Shown here: piece after piece, positions 17,512 to 26,550 of the stretch | Layout of the letters: each line of letters opens with the position of its first letter | How positions within the stretch are numbered: position 1 is the stretch's first letter | Translations under genes and position numbers: made by a program | From: Microbacterium saperdae | Lineage (GTDB): Bacteria > Actinomycetota > Actinomycetes > Actinomycetales > Microbacteriaceae | Length of the DNA: 64,000 nucleotides | Direction of reading: 5' to 3' | Assembly: GCF_006716345.1 (NCBI RefSeq) | Contig: NZ_VFOX01000002.1 | Coordinates: 620,001 to 684,000, forward strand | Notes under the pieces: model-generated | The model's input: only the letters and a program-made list of their open reading frames with translations | Told to the model about the DNA's origin: nothing | Databases searched by the model: none

Positions 17512-17949
17512 TCAGCCCTTCGTCAGATCCTGCGCGAGCATCACCAGGATGCCGCTGGGGCCGCGGAGGTAGGTGAGCTTGTACACGTCCTGGTAGTTCG
17601 CGACGCCGCGCAGCGGGTGGCATCCGTGTGTCGCGGCGATCGCCAGCGACTCGTCGATGTCGTCGACGGAGAAGGCGACGCGGTGCATCCCGATCTCGTT
17701 CGGCAGCGTCGGCTCCGTCTCGATGGCATCCGGATGGATGTACTCGAACAGCTCGATCTGCCCCTGCCCGTCCGGCGTCTGCAGGACGGCGATCTTCGCG
17801 TGGTTGCCGTCGAGTCCGACCGCGGTCGACGCCCACTCCCCGCTGACCTCATCGCGCCCGAGCACGGTGAGGCCGAGGTCGGTGAAGAAGGAGATGGTGG
17901 CTTCCAGGTCACGCACGGCGATGCCGACGTTCTCGAGTCTGATGGGCAT
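17512..17949 (-). CDS. VOC family protein, methylmalonyl-CoA epimerase / glyoxalase-like
   Basis: 145 residues, two beta-alpha-beta-beta-beta modules. The pattern IRLENVGIAVRDLEATISFF, an IELFEY strand and MHRVAFSVDDIDESLAIA match vicinal oxygen chelate enzymes; candidate metal ligands are a His in the second module and Glu in IELFE. The substrate is unknown. A TAGCAT -10 box lies exactly 7 bases before the ATG and there is no ribosome site, so it is probably a leaderless message. This supports the ATG at 17949 over longer readings. Confidence 0.82.
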   Translation of the reverse strand: MPIRLENVGIAVRDLEATISFFTDLGLTVLGRDEVSGEWASTAVGLDGNHAKIAVLQTPDGQGQIELFEYIHPDAIETEPTLPNEIGMHRVAFSVDDIDESLAIAATHGCHPLRGVANYQDVYKLTYLRGPSGILVMLAQDLTKG

Positions 17950-17986
17950 GGGAGGGATGCTACTCGCGAGCGCCGCCCGTGCACAG

Positions 17987-18337
17987 CTAGCGCCCGAGCT
18001 TCTCCGCACATGCGACGCAGTACTCCGCGAACGGCCGCACGGCCAAACGCTCGGCCGGGATCGGCCTCCCGCAGTTCGCGCAGACGCCGTAGGTACCGGC
18101 ATCCATCCGGGCCAGCGCGTCGTCGACCTGGTGGAGTTCGGATGCGGCGGCCTCGGCGAGCCCGGTCAGGCGCGACCACTCCGACGACAGCGTGACGCCT
18201 TCGGGGTCGTGCTCGTCGTCGTCGTTCGAGCCCGCGCGGTCGTGTGTGAGCTCGGCGAGCACGGCAGAGGTGGAGGCCACGCGCGCCTGGGCCTGCGCAC
18301 GGAGGTCCGTGAGGAGGGTGCGCAGGTCGGTGGTCAT
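17987..18337 (-). CDS. DksA/TraR C4-type zinc finger protein
   Basis: 116 residues. N-terminal coiled-coil-forming helices followed by the C-terminal zinc finger CANCGRPIPAERL...YCVAC (four Cys), the DksA/TraR signature. Members bind RNA polymerase through the secondary channel, or serve other roles in actinobacteria. The coiled coil is short and contains an acidic loop (NDDDEHDPEG). TACAGT lies 6 bases before the ATG, suggesting a leaderless transcript. Confidence 0.85.
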   Translation of the reverse strand: MTTDLRTLLTDLRAQAQARVASTSAVLAELTHDRAGSNDDDEHDPEGVTLSSEWSRLTGLAEAAASELHQVDDALARMDAGTYGVCANCGRPIPAERLAVRPFAEYCVACAEKLGR

Positions 18338-18386
18338 CCGCCCACTGTAGGACGGGGATCCGACACCCGGGCCGGGAGTGCGCGAC

Positions 18387-18542
18387 TCAGCCGAGCAGCA
18401 GCGTGATCACGGTCGCGCCGCCACCGCCGAGGATGAGCGCGATGATGACGGTCCAGGCGACGATGCGGATGCGGCGGTTACGGCGCTCGCCGAGATCGCC
18501 GTAGTCCTCTTCGTTCGGGTTCTGACGGCTGACGTCGCTCAT
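18387..18542 (-). CDS. micro-membrane protein coupled to purL
   Basis: 51 residues. The N-terminal half is charged and hydrophilic (Asn/Glu/Asp, then a RRNRR cluster); residues about 27-50 form one hydrophobic helix rich in Ile, Leu and Gly. By the positive-inside rule the N-terminus is cytoplasmic. Its ATG overlaps the purL stop (ATGA), so it is translated by ribosomes finishing purL. No function is known to me. The coupling and clean codon usage make it a real gene rather than chance. Confidence 0.75.
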   Translation of the reverse strand: MSDVSRQNPNEEDYGDLGERRNRRIRIVAWTVIIALILGGGGATVITLLLG

Positions 18543-20869
18543 GCGCTGACCGGCTCGGTGACGGTCGGACCGAAGTACGACGGAAGGGTCGCGGCCGAAC
18601 GCTCGCGAAGTTCAGCGGCCGAGACTGTGAAGACGCCCTGCACTTCGAGCTGCGGTTCGCTGTCGGTCACGCCGATGCGCGCCACGGGGTAGCCGCGGCC
18701 TTCGCACAGCCCGCGGAACTTCACGTCGTCCTCACGGGGAACCGTGACGATCACGCGACCGGTCGACTCGGAGAACAGAGCGGATGCGGTGTCGACCCCG
18801 TCGCGCTCGATGATCTCGTTCAGCCACACGCGGGCGCCGACGCCGAAGCGCGTGACACCCTCGGCGAGGGCCTGGCCGAGGCCACCCTCGGAGACGTCAT
18901 GCGCCGAGGAGATGAGCCACTCGTCGCGGGCTGCCGCGAGCAGGCCGGCGAGGCGCTTCTCTCCGGCGAGGTCGACCTTCGGGGGCAGACCGCCGAGGTG
19001 GTCGTGCACGACGTCGGCCCAGGCCGAACCCGAGAGCTCGGTCGAGGTGGTGCCGAGCAGGTAGATGTTCTGACCGATGTCCTGCCATCCCGAGGGGATA
19101 CGGCGGGAGACGTCGTCGATGATGCCGAGCACGCCGACCAGCGGGGTCGGGTAGATCGGCACATCGCCGGTCTGGTTGTAGAACGAGACGTTGCCGCCGG
19201 TGACCGGGGTGCCCAGCTCGTAGCATCCGTCGGCGAGACCGTCGACCGTCTGCCCGAACTGCCACATGACCTCGGGGTTCTCGGGAGAGCCGAAGTTCAG
19301 GCAGTCGGTGATCGCCGTGGGGGTCGCGCCGGTGACGGCGACGTTGCGGTACGCCTCGGCCAGCGCGAGCTGCGCGCCCGCGTACGGGTCGAGCTGGCAG
19401 TAGCGGCCGTTCGCGTCGGTCGAGATCGCGAAGCCGAGACCGGACTCCTCGTCGACGCGGATCATGCCGGCGTCGTCGGGGAAGCTCAGGGCCGTGTTGC
19501 CGAGCACGAAGTAGTCGTACTGGTTCGTGATCCAGCTGGTGTCCGCGAGGTTCGGCGAGGCGACCAGGTCGAGGAACTGCTCGCGCAGCGTCTCGGGGTC
19601 GTTCGAGCGGGGGAGGTTCTCGGCGGCATCCGCCTGCAGCGCGTCGATCCACGTCGGGTACGCGACCGGGCGGTCGTAGACCGGGCCGTCGACGGCGACG
19701 GTCGACGGGTCGACGTCGACGATGCGCTCGCCCTGCCAGTCGATGATGAGGCGGCCGTCTCCGGTGACCTCGCCGAGCACCGAGGTCTCGACGTCCCACT
19801 TCTCCACGACCGCGAGGAACGCGTCGAGCTTCTCGGGGGCGACGATCGCCATCATGCGCTCCTGCGACTCCGACATGAGGATCTCCTCAGCCGTGAGCGT
19901 GGGGTCGCGCAGCAGGACGTTGTCGAGCGAGACCTTCATGCCGCTGTTGCCGTTGGCGGCGAGCTCGCTGGTCGCGCACGAGATGCCGGCGGCACCGAGG
20001 TCCTGGATCGCCTCGACGAGCTCGTCGCGGTAGAGCTCGAGGCAGCACTCGATGAGCACCTTCTCGGCGAACGGGTCGCCGACCTGCACCGCGGGGCGCT
20101 TGGTGGGACCGCCGTCGGCGAACGTGTCGGACGCCAGGATGCTCGCGCCGCCGATGCCGTCGCCACCGGTGCGGGCGCCGAAGAGCACGACCTTGTTGCC
20201 GACGCCGGTCGCGTTGGCGAGCTTGAGGTCTTCGTGGCGGAGCACGCCGACCGCGAGCGCGTTCACGAGCGGGTTCGCCTGGTAGACCGCGTCGAACACG
20301 GTCTCGCCGCCGATGTTCGGCAGGCCGAGGCAGTTGCCGTAGAAGCTGATGCCGCTGGTCACGCCGTGTACGACGCGGGCGGTGTCGGGGTGGTCGATCG
20401 CGCCGAAGCGCAGCGCGTCCATGACCGCGACCGGGCGGGCGCCCATCGAGATGATGTCGCGGACGATGCCGCCGACGCCGGTCGCCGCACCCTGGAAGGG
20501 CTCGATGAACGAGGGGTGGTTGTGCGACTCGGCCTTGAAGGTGACGGCCCAGCCCTCGCCGACGTCGATGACGCCCGCGTTCTGGCCCATGCCCACCATG
20601 AGGCGTTCCTTCATCTCGTCGCTGACCTTCTGGCCGAAGCGACGCAGGTAGTTCTTACTGCTCTTGTACGAGCAGTGCTCACTCCACATCACGGAGTACA
20701 TCGCCAGCTCACCCGAGGTGGGGCGGCGGCCGAGGATCTCCTTGATGCGCTCGTACTCGTCGGGCTTGAGTCCGAGGGCCGCGTACGGCTGCTCCTTCTC
20801 GGGCGTCGCGATCGCGTTCTCGACAGAGTCGGGGACGTGCTTGTGGGAAGGTGCAGGGGCGGTGGTCAC
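18539..20869 (-). CDS. purL: phosphoribosylformylglycinamidine synthase subunit PurL
   Basis: 776 residues, the size of the small PurL of the PurL-PurQ-PurS complex. It converts FGAR, ATP and glutamine-derived ammonia to FGAM in purine synthesis. Visible features: the early [12 protein letters not shown] block with active-site His, the [13 protein letters not shown] site, [24 protein letters not shown] and, in the second half, [17 protein letters not shown] 20869 was chosen because GGAG lies 6 bases before it; GTG 20875 is too close to that site. A micro-membrane protein gene is coupled to its 3' end. No purQ or purS is in the window. Confidence 0.97.
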   Translation of the reverse strand: MTTAPAPSHKHVPDSVENAIATPEKEQPYAALGLKPDEYERIKEILGRRPTSGELAMYSVMWSEHCSYKSSKNYLRRFGQKVSDEMKERLMVGMGQNAGVIDVGEGWAVTFKAESHNHPSFIEPFQGAATGVGGIVRDIISMGARPVAVMDALRFGAIDHPDTARVVHGVTSGISFYGNCLGLPNIGGETVFDAVYQANPLVNALAVGVLRHEDLKLANATGVGNKVVLFGARTGGDGIGGASILASDTFADGGPTKRPAVQVGDPFAEKVLIECCLELYRDELVEAIQDLGAAGISCATSELAANGNSGMKVSLDNVLLRDPTLTAEEILMSESQERMMAIVAPEKLDAFLAVVEKWDVETSVLGEVTGDGRLIIDWQGERIVDVDPSTVAVDGPVYDRPVAYPTWIDALQADAAENLPRSNDPETLREQFLDLVASPNLADTSWITNQYDYFVLGNTALSFPDDAGMIRVDEESGLGFAISTDANGRYCQLDPYAGAQLALAEAYRNVAVTGATPTAITDCLNFGSPENPEVMWQFGQTVDGLADGCYELGTPVTGGNVSFYNQTGDVPIYPTPLVGVLGIIDDVSRRIPSGWQDIGQNIYLLGTTSTELSGSAWADVVHDHLGGLPPKVDLAGEKRLAGLLAAARDEWLISSAHDVSEGGLGQALAEGVTRFGVGARVWLNEIIERDGVDTASALFSESTGRVIVTVPREDDVKFRGLCEGRGYPVARIGVTDSEPQLEVQGVFTVSAAELRERSAATLPSYFGPTVTEPVSA

Positions 20870-21045
20870 GCGCACTCCAAAGGAAGGGGCCGGCGGGGCA
20901 GCTCCAGTCTACCGGCGTGGGGGTCCCGCCGGATTTCCGCGTCGCGAGCGCCGCGTGAAGGGGTGTCGTGTGCCGCGAGAGGTCGGTGCGGAATCGTTGC
21001 GCGCCGTTCCGTACTGCTCTGTCGGGGGCCCCTATGGTGACGGGT

Positions 21046-22122
21046 ATGCGCCTGCGTTCTCTCGCCGTTCTCGGTGTCGTCACGGTCCTCCTGCTGACCG
21101 GATGCGCCCCTGAGGTCGAGGTCTCTCCGAGTCCCTCGGCCTCGGCGCCCAGCCCGTCCCCGACTCTGACTCCCACCGAAGAGCCGATCGTCGCCCCGAC
21201 AGCCGCGTTCGACGTGACCTGCGACGACGTGAACGCGGTGGTCGCCGGTCTGTTGGGTGCACCCGTGGGAGCGGAGAAGGACACTCTGGGGCTGACCTCC
21301 TCGCCGGGTTGGTACCCGGGACCTGCCCAGTACATGATGCAGAGGGCGGGTGGCATCGCCTGTTCGGCCGGGGATGGGGAGACGTTCGATCCCGACTCGT
21401 CCCCTGACGCCTACTGGGAGATCGCGATCGTCCCGGATGCGCAGACGATCATCGACGGCGCGATGAAGCGGCAGGCGGGTGGCAACGCCGACCTCACCCT
21501 CTGGTGCGATGAAGGGCTCTGCGTCATGACCCTCCGCGAAGGCGATGTGCTGCTGACCGGGACGATGACGTCGCCCGCTCTCGTGAAGGGCGACGAAGAT
21601 CGTGTCCGCGCCGCGTTCGAAGGCATCCTGGCATCGGCCGCCGGCACACTCCGAGAGTTCGAGTACGGCCCGAGTGAGATCGCCGCGGTGCAGTGCGAGG
21701 CGCTGCTCACGGCGGAAGAGGTCGCCACGCTGCTGGGCACACACGTCGAGATCGTGGACTTCACCAAACTGGGCGGGTGGGGGATCCCCGCCGAGGTCTA
21801 CTTCGTGAATGACGGCGGACGGTTGTGCATGTATGCCGAGGGACTGGACGTCTACAACGACGCCACCCTGATCACACTCACCACGCTTCCCTCCGGGGCA
21901 TGGGCGTTCGAGAAGCTCGACGGCGGGACCCCGGTCACCGTCACGGGCGCGGACGCCGCGCTCAAGGGAGTCGACTTCACCGGCCGGTCCGTGCTCGATG
22001 TGCGGGTCGGCCTCGACTGGCTCCGGTTCAGCACCGCAGACAGCGCGATCGCTCCGTCGCTCGTGCCCGTGGCGGAGATGGCCGTCGAGCATCTGACCCG
22101 GGGACGGCCCGCTCCGCAGTGA
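21046..22122 (+). CDS. secreted lipoprotein of unknown function
   Basis: 358 residues. Lipoprotein signal MRLRSLAVLGVVTVLLLTGC with lipobox LLTGC, then a Ser/Pro/Thr-rich spacer and two similar halves that each contain a conserved Cys (VTCDDVNAVVAGLLG near residue 60 and VQCEALLTAEEVATLLG near 220), which suggests an internal duplication. I know of no catalytic motif here. TATGGT ends 7 bases before ATG 21046 without a ribosome site, pointing to a leaderless start there rather than at ATG 21034. It is divergent from purL. Confidence 0.78.
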   Translation: MRLRSLAVLGVVTVLLLTGCAPEVEVSPSPSASAPSPSPTLTPTEEPIVAPTAAFDVTCDDVNAVVAGLLGAPVGAEKDTLGLTSSPGWYPGPAQYMMQRAGGIACSAGDGETFDPDSSPDAYWEIAIVPDAQTIIDGAMKRQAGGNADLTLWCDEGLCVMTLREGDVLLTGTMTSPALVKGDEDRVRAAFEGILASAAGTLREFEYGPSEIAAVQCEALLTAEEVATLLGTHVEIVDFTKLGGWGIPAEVYFVNDGGRLCMYAEGLDVYNDATLITLTTLPSGAWAFEKLDGGTPVTVTGADAALKGVDFTGRSVLDVRVGLDWLRFSTADSAIAPSLVPVAEMAVEHLTRGRPAPQ

Positions 22123-22175
22123 TCGCGCGCATCGCGGCCGGCATCTCGTTCGGCGCCGTCGCGACGAACCGCGGA

Positions 22176-23153
22176 CTACGACGCGGGTGCGGTCGCGGCG
22201 ACGAGTCTTTCCGATAGTGTGCGGGCGGCGTCGCGCAGCGGTTCCGGTCCCACGATCGTGAAGGCCGCATCGAAGCGCTGGACCGCGGCGAGCACCCCGG
22301 TCCACGACCACGAGCCCACCGTGATCCGACACGAGCCGTCGTCGATCTCCTCGAGCGTGCCGTCGCCGATCCAGGGCGCGACCTCGCGGGCAGGGAGGTC
22401 GATCACGAACGCGCCGGTGCACGGCCAGCGGTCCTCGGTCGACGAGCCCTTGGAGCGCGCCGCCAGGTAGGTCTGCGCATCCGCCGCAGGCAGCGGCCTC
22501 GGCGCGAACGACGGCCCCGTCGGGATACGCGGATGCACGCGGTCGAGCCGGAAGGTCCGCCAGTCGTCGGCATCCAGATCCCAGGCGAGCAGGTACCAGC
22601 GCCCCTCGCGAGCGACGACGGCGTGCGGTTCGGTGCGTCGAGCGGGCTGGTCGTGTGATGCCGTGCCGGTCGCGGAGTCGTAGTCGAAGCGCAGCACGAG
22701 GCGGTCGCGCACCGCAGCGCTCGCCGCCTCCAGCACAGCAGGATCGACCCTGATCGTGTTCTCGGCACCCGTGAAGCGGATGCCGTCGACGCGGTGCCGC
22801 AGCCGCGAGGGCATCACCTGCCGCACGGTCGCGGGTGCGCGGGCGGCGGCTTCGTCGATGTCGATGCCGCTCGACGGAACGCTCTGCAGGGCGACCGCGA
22901 TGGCGACGGCCTGATCATCGTCGAACAGGAGGGGTGGCAGTTCCGACCCGGCCGCGAGTCGGTAGCCGCCGTCGGGCCCCTTGAGGGCGCCGATCCGGTA
23001 GCCCAGTTCGCGCAGCCGGTCGACGTCGCGGCGCACGGTGCGCGGACTCACCTCCAGCCGTTCGGCCAGCACGTGTCCCGGCCAGTCACGCGGCGTCTGC
23101 AACAGCGAGAGCAGCGTGAGCATGCGCGAGGAGCTTCCCGTCATGTCATCCAT
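22176..23153 (-). CDS. WYL-domain transcriptional regulator (YafY type)
   Basis: 325 residues. The N-terminal winged helix (MLTLLSLLQTPRDWPGHVLAERLEVSPRTVRRDVDRLRELG) is followed by the WYL ligand-sensing domain (about 140-225, HAVVAREGRWYLLAWDLDADDWRTFRLDRV) and a C-terminal WCX extension. Proteins of this type usually control an adjacent divergent gene. Here that is the PhnB-like VOC gene 100 bases away, which makes it the likely target. Confidence 0.9.
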   Translation of the reverse strand: MDDMTGSSSRMLTLLSLLQTPRDWPGHVLAERLEVSPRTVRRDVDRLRELGYRIGALKGPDGGYRLAAGSELPPLLFDDDQAVAIAVALQSVPSSGIDIDEAAARAPATVRQVMPSRLRHRVDGIRFTGAENTIRVDPAVLEAASAAVRDRLVLRFDYDSATGTASHDQPARRTEPHAVVAREGRWYLLAWDLDADDWRTFRLDRVHPRIPTGPSFAPRPLPAADAQTYLAARSKGSSTEDRWPCTGAFVIDLPAREVAPWIGDGTLEEIDDGSCRITVGSWSWTGVLAAVQRFDAAFTIVGPEPLRDAARTLSERLVAATAPAS

Positions 23154-23253
23154 TGTGCGGCCAGTAGAGGACCGAAACTGACCGCTTCTTTTGTGATCGT
23201 TGATCTCGACGGCGAATCCGAGTGGCGGAACGCCCGCAGAAAGAGGACATCTC

Positions 23254-23712
23254 ATGACCCTTACGACCACCACCCACCTGAACTTCCGCGGCGTCGCCCG
23301 ACAGGCGCTCGACTTCTACCAGTCCGTGTTCGGCGGCGAGGTCACCGCGGCGACCTACGGCGACTTCGGCATGCCCGCCGGTGTGCCGGGTGCCGACAAG
23401 ATCGTGTTCGGGCAGCTGCAGACCGCTGACGGCATCCGCCTGATGGCCTACGACATCCCGGGGCAGGACGACCCGAATGCCGCCGCGACAGCCGGATCGA
23501 CGCACCGCGAGAACGGTGCCACGATCACGGACCGCACGTTCTTCCAGTCCTTGCGCGGAGACTCGCTTGCGCAGATCACCGGCTACTGGGACGCACTCGC
23601 GGAGGGCGCCGTGACCGTCGAGCCGCTCGCGGCATCGGCCTGGTCGGCGGGCTTCGGCATGCTCACCGACCGCTTCGGCGTGACCTGGGTGCTCGACGTG
23701 CAGGCCGGCTGA
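23254..23712 (+). CDS. PhnB-like VOC family protein
   Basis: 152 residues. LNFRGVARQALDFYQSVFGGEV is the standard opening of PhnB/YjdN-like VOC proteins, followed by the KIVFGQLQ and GFGMLTDRFGVTWVLDV strands. This branch often lacks a full metal site and its reaction is unknown. GAGGA lies 6 bases before the ATG. It is divergent from the WYL regulator that probably controls it. Confidence 0.88.
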   Translation: MTLTTTTHLNFRGVARQALDFYQSVFGGEVTAATYGDFGMPAGVPGADKIVFGQLQTADGIRLMAYDIPGQDDPNAAATAGSTHRENGATITDRTFFQSLRGDSLAQITGYWDALAEGAVTVEPLAASAWSAGFGMLTDRFGVTWVLDVQAG

Positions 23713-23769
23713 GTCGGAGCGCGGCGAGTGGGTCGCGGCATCCGCGGGTTCCTCCGTCGGCGCGTCCAC

Positions 23770-23837
23770 GTGCGCTTCCGTCGGAGAAGTGCGCCTTCCT
23801 CGGCCGATTCAGCGGCAGGAGGCCGACGGAGGCGCAC
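23770..23837. repeat. extragenic palindrome, GCGCACAT family, copy 1
   Basis: 15-base arms (23770-23784 and 23823-23837) pair with one mismatch; an inner arm at 23790-23805 can pair with the same right side, giving two alternative folds. The right flank GCGCACATCTCCGCG recurs with changes at 41590-41605 and 53272-53286. It lies between convergent genes. Confidence 0.6.
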
Positions 23838-23870
23838 ATCTCCGCGCGAAGCGACCGCAGACGCCGCGGC

Positions 23871-24830
23871 TCACCCGGCGTTGCCGCTGCCGACCGCGCC
23901 GCCGAGAAGTCTGCGGCGGCGTGGCCGGGAGCGCCCCGCCGCCGCGCCCGCGGTCTCGTCCCCGGCGTCACGAACCGCAGCCACCCCGCGCGTCACCTGC
24001 ATGAGCGTCTCCGCTGATCGGGCGACCTCCGCGGCTGTCGGGCGCTCGCTCGGGTCCAGGCGCGTCATCCGCTCGATCAGGACGCGCCAGTCGTCGTGGA
24101 TGCGGTCGGGGATGGCGGGAGGGTTCATGACCCGGGCGGTCGCGGCACCGCGTCCGGTTCCGTTCGTCGGATAGGCCGGAGACCCCGTGAGCGCCTCGAG
24201 CGCGACCAGGCCCAGGCCGAAGATGTCGCCGGCGGTGCCGGGCTCGGCGTCACGCAGCAACTCCGGGGCCAGGTACGCGAAGGTGCCGAGCACGATGCCG
24301 GGTGAGGTCATGCGGGGGCTGCCGACTTCGCAGGCGATGCCGAAGTCGGCCAGCTTCGCCGTCCACGGGCCGCCGAGCGAGTCGCGGGCGAGCATGATGT
24401 TCGACGGCTTCACGTCGCGGTGGATGATGCCCGCCGCATGCACGACGGCCAGGCCCTCGGCGAGATCGCGGGTGAAACGCGCGACCTGGCGCGGGCGCAT
24501 CGGCCCGCTGGTGAGCCGTCGGGCGAGCGTGGGGCCGTCGACGAACTCCATCACCAGATAGCGCGGGCGTCCGGGGATCAGCTGCGCGTCGTACAACGTG
24601 ACCAGAGCCCGGTGATCGACGGCGGCCAGCAGTGCCTTCTCGGTGTGGGCGCGATCGGCGGATGCTGCAGCGCGGTCGTCCTCGTGGATCATCTTGATCG
24701 CGACCGGGCGCTCCATGCGGGTGTCCATGGCGCGGTAGACGGTCGACATCCCGCCGCGTCCGACGCGCTCCTGCAGCAGGTAGCGGTCGTCGAGCAGCGC
24801 GGTCGTGGCCGAGACGGCGTCGAGCGTCAT
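23871..24830 (-). CDS. serine/threonine protein kinase, soluble
   Basis: 319 residues, essentially a single Hanks-type kinase domain. Gly-rich loop GRGGMS (24-29), Lys46 in VAIKMI, catalytic HRDVKPSN with Asp139, DFG at 162-164, and the LAPELL block. Unlike PknB it has no transmembrane helix or PASTA repeats; the C-terminus is a short basic tail, so the kinase is probably cytosolic or membrane-peripheral. The ATG at 24830 sits at the start of the kinase homology; longer readings extend through the divergent promoter region and are rejected. Substrates are unknown. Confidence 0.88.
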   Translation of the reverse strand: MTLDAVSATTALLDDRYLLQERVGRGGMSTVYRAMDTRMERPVAIKMIHEDDRAAASADRAHTEKALLAAVDHRALVTLYDAQLIPGRPRYLVMEFVDGPTLARRLTSGPMRPRQVARFTRDLAEGLAVVHAAGIIHRDVKPSNIMLARDSLGGPWTAKLADFGIACEVGSPRMTSPGIVLGTFAYLAPELLRDAEPGTAGDIFGLGLVALEALTGSPAYPTNGTGRGAATARVMNPPAIPDRIHDDWRVLIERMTRLDPSERPTAAEVARSAETLMQVTRGVAAVRDAGDETAGAAAGRSRPRRRRLLGGAVGSGNAG

Positions 24831-25039
24831 CGCGGGGTCCTCGCGGCGGCATCCTGGTGGGGCATGCTCCGAAACTAGGTCGGATGCCCGGACTCGTCTG
24901 CTCCCTTGACTCCGCAGCGCGGACGTGGATAGGCGCCGCGCTCGAAGGGAGGATGCGCCCGTTATCCGCCGACACGTGAGGTGCGGGGCGCGACCGGCAT
25001 CCGTAGATTGGTCGAGTCCCGCTGTGAAGGAGCCGTCCC

Positions 25040-25090
25040 ATGACCCAGATCCAGACCACGTCCTGTCGGTCCTGTCTCGGCGCAGCCTGA
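25040..25090 (+). CDS. leader peptide with two Cys codons upstream of the C-S lyase gene
   Basis: 16-residue ORF MTQIQTTSCRSCLGAA with a near-perfect ribosome site GAAGGAG (25026-25032) 7 bases before the ATG. It ends 8 bases before the ATG of the MalY-type gene, which has no ribosome site of its own. The downstream gene therefore appears to depend on termination and reinitiation from this ORF. The two closely spaced Cys codons before an enzyme that breaks C-S bonds suggest cysteine-sensing translational or attenuation control, as described for Cys-rich upstream ORFs in mycobacteria. The regulatory role is inferred. Confidence 0.6.
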   Translation: MTQIQTTSCRSCLGAA

Positions 25091-25098
25091 GTCCTGCC

Positions 25099-26277
25099 AT
25101 GGTCGAGTCCTTCCCGTCCGATCCGTTCGACGCCCGTTCGCGCGTGCAGCTCGATCGGCCGCACAGCCGCAAGTGGAGCTTGCATCCCGGACGGATCGGC
25201 GCCTGGGTCGCGGAGATGGACTTCGGGGTCGCGCCCGTGATCGCGGAGGCTCTGGCACGCGCGGTCGCGGACGAGAACCTCGGCTACCTGTCGCCCCCGG
25301 TGGCGGCGGAGCTCGGCGAGGCCACGGCCGACTGGATGCGCGACGAATACGGATGGGCGGTCGATCCGGAGCGCGTGCATCACGTCGCGGATGTGATGGC
25401 CGCACTCGGCGTGGCCGTGCGGGAGTATTCGCCCGCCGGGTCGGCCGTGATCGTGCCCACCCCGGCGTACATGCCGTTCCTGACATATCTGCCGTCTATC
25501 GGGCATCCGGTGATCGAGGTCCCGGGGGTCGAGGTCGACGGGCGCTGGCAGCACGACCTGGAGCGCATCGATGAGGCCTTCGCCGCAGGTGCACGCACAC
25601 TCGTACTCTGCAACCCGCACAATCCCACCGGCACGATCGCCGGGCGTGAAGAGCTCGAGGCGATCGCCGAGATCGTGGAGCGGCACGGCGGACGGGTGTT
25701 CGCCGACGAGATCCACGCGCCTCTGCGTTTCGACCGGGCGCCGTTCATCCCCTACGCCTCGATCTCGGATGCCGCGGCCGGCCACACCGTCACCGGGACC
25801 AGCGCCTCGAAGGCCTGGAACATCGCGGGGCTCAAGACCGCGCAGCTGATCACCTCGAACGATGCCGACCAGGAGCTTTACCGTCGGTTCGGTTTCGCGG
25901 TGCACCACGGGGCGTCGACGCTCGGGGTCGTGGCCTCGACCGCCGCCTACCGGCAGGGCAAGCCCTGGCTCGACGAGGTGATCGGGTACCTCGACGGATC
26001 GCGGCAGCAGCTGGCATCACTCGTGCAGGAGCAGCTACCCGGCGCGGTGTGCCGCATTCCCGAAGCGACATACATCGGGTGGATCGACGTCAGCGCGCTC
26101 GGCATCGCGGGCCCTCCGGCGGAGTTCTTCCGCGAGCAGGCCGACGTGGTACTCACCGAAGGGCGACTGCTCGGACGTGGATATGAGGACTACGTGCGGA
26201 TCGTCTTCGCGACGCCGCGACCGATCCTGGAAGAGGCCTTCGCGGCCATGGGCGACGCCGTGCGAGGGCGCGGATAG
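25099..26277 (+). CDS. MalY/PatB family PLP-dependent C-S lyase (cystathionine beta-lyase type)
   Basis: 392 residues, fold type I aminotransferase of the MalY/PatB branch. WVAEMDFGVAPVI at the start, NPHNPTG, FADEIHAPL and the PLP lysine in SASKAWNIAGLK are all present. Members cleave cystathionine or other cysteine S-conjugates to a thiol, pyruvate and ammonia in the cytoplasm. The start at ATG 25099 follows a 16-codon leader peptide; no alternative start codon lies in frame upstream near a ribosome site. The neighbours (kinase divergent, wall peptidase convergent) give no further hint. Confidence 0.9.
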   Translation: MVESFPSDPFDARSRVQLDRPHSRKWSLHPGRIGAWVAEMDFGVAPVIAEALARAVADENLGYLSPPVAAELGEATADWMRDEYGWAVDPERVHHVADVMAALGVAVREYSPAGSAVIVPTPAYMPFLTYLPSIGHPVIEVPGVEVDGRWQHDLERIDEAFAAGARTLVLCNPHNPTGTIAGREELEAIAEIVERHGGRVFADEIHAPLRFDRAPFIPYASISDAAAGHTVTGTSASKAWNIAGLKTAQLITSNDADQELYRRFGFAVHHGASTLGVVASTAAYRQGKPWLDEVIGYLDGSRQQLASLVQEQLPGAVCRIPEATYIGWIDVSALGIAGPPAEFFREQADVVLTEGRLLGRGYEDYVRIVFATPRPILEEAFAAMGDAVRGRG

Positions 26278-26458
26278 GCAGCATCCGTCGCAGAGGGCGC
26301 GAATGGTCGCCTCAAGCTCGCTTATCCGGCGAGTTGCGACCTCGCCCTCGTGGCAAACGTCGCGAAGTGCCGCAATGCGGCAGGGGATGCGACCATCTGG
26401 GACCACTCCGTCGCGCGGGACGCGGCGACGAGCGAGCGCGAGCCGCCACGGCATGAGA

Positions 26459-26491
26459 GAAGCGCACGCCCGGGGGGAGGACGTGCGCTTC
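26459..26491 (+). terminator. hairpin after the C-S lyase gene
   Basis: GAAGCGCACG (26459-26468) pairs perfectly with CGTGCGCTTC (26482-26491), 13-base loop. It lies 180 bases past the stop, so it may serve as a distal terminator or mark a repeat. Confidence 0.45.
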
Positions 26492-26512
26492 CTATCCCCA
26501 GATGGGGATGGC

Positions 26513-26545
26513 GACGGATGCCGTGTTCGGGTCACGGCATCCGTC
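26513..26545 (-). terminator. hairpin terminator after the M1 aminopeptidase gene
   Basis: GACGGATGCCGTG and its exact complement form a 13-bp stem with the 7-base loop TTCGGGT, immediately after the stop codon of the minus-strand peptidase gene. Confidence 0.75.
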
Positions 26546-26550
26546 GGGTC

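Noticed and set aside
18899..21040. Very long open frame on the plus strand (713 codons)
   Set aside because: It is antisense to purL, which has full family motifs. The frame lacks any recognisable domain and is rich in Arg, Gly and Asp, as expected for the complement of a high-GC gene.
24250..25908. 552-codon minus-strand frame joining the kinase and lyase regions
   Set aside because: It crosses the divergent promoter and leader peptide, and both overlapped genes are well supported in other frames.
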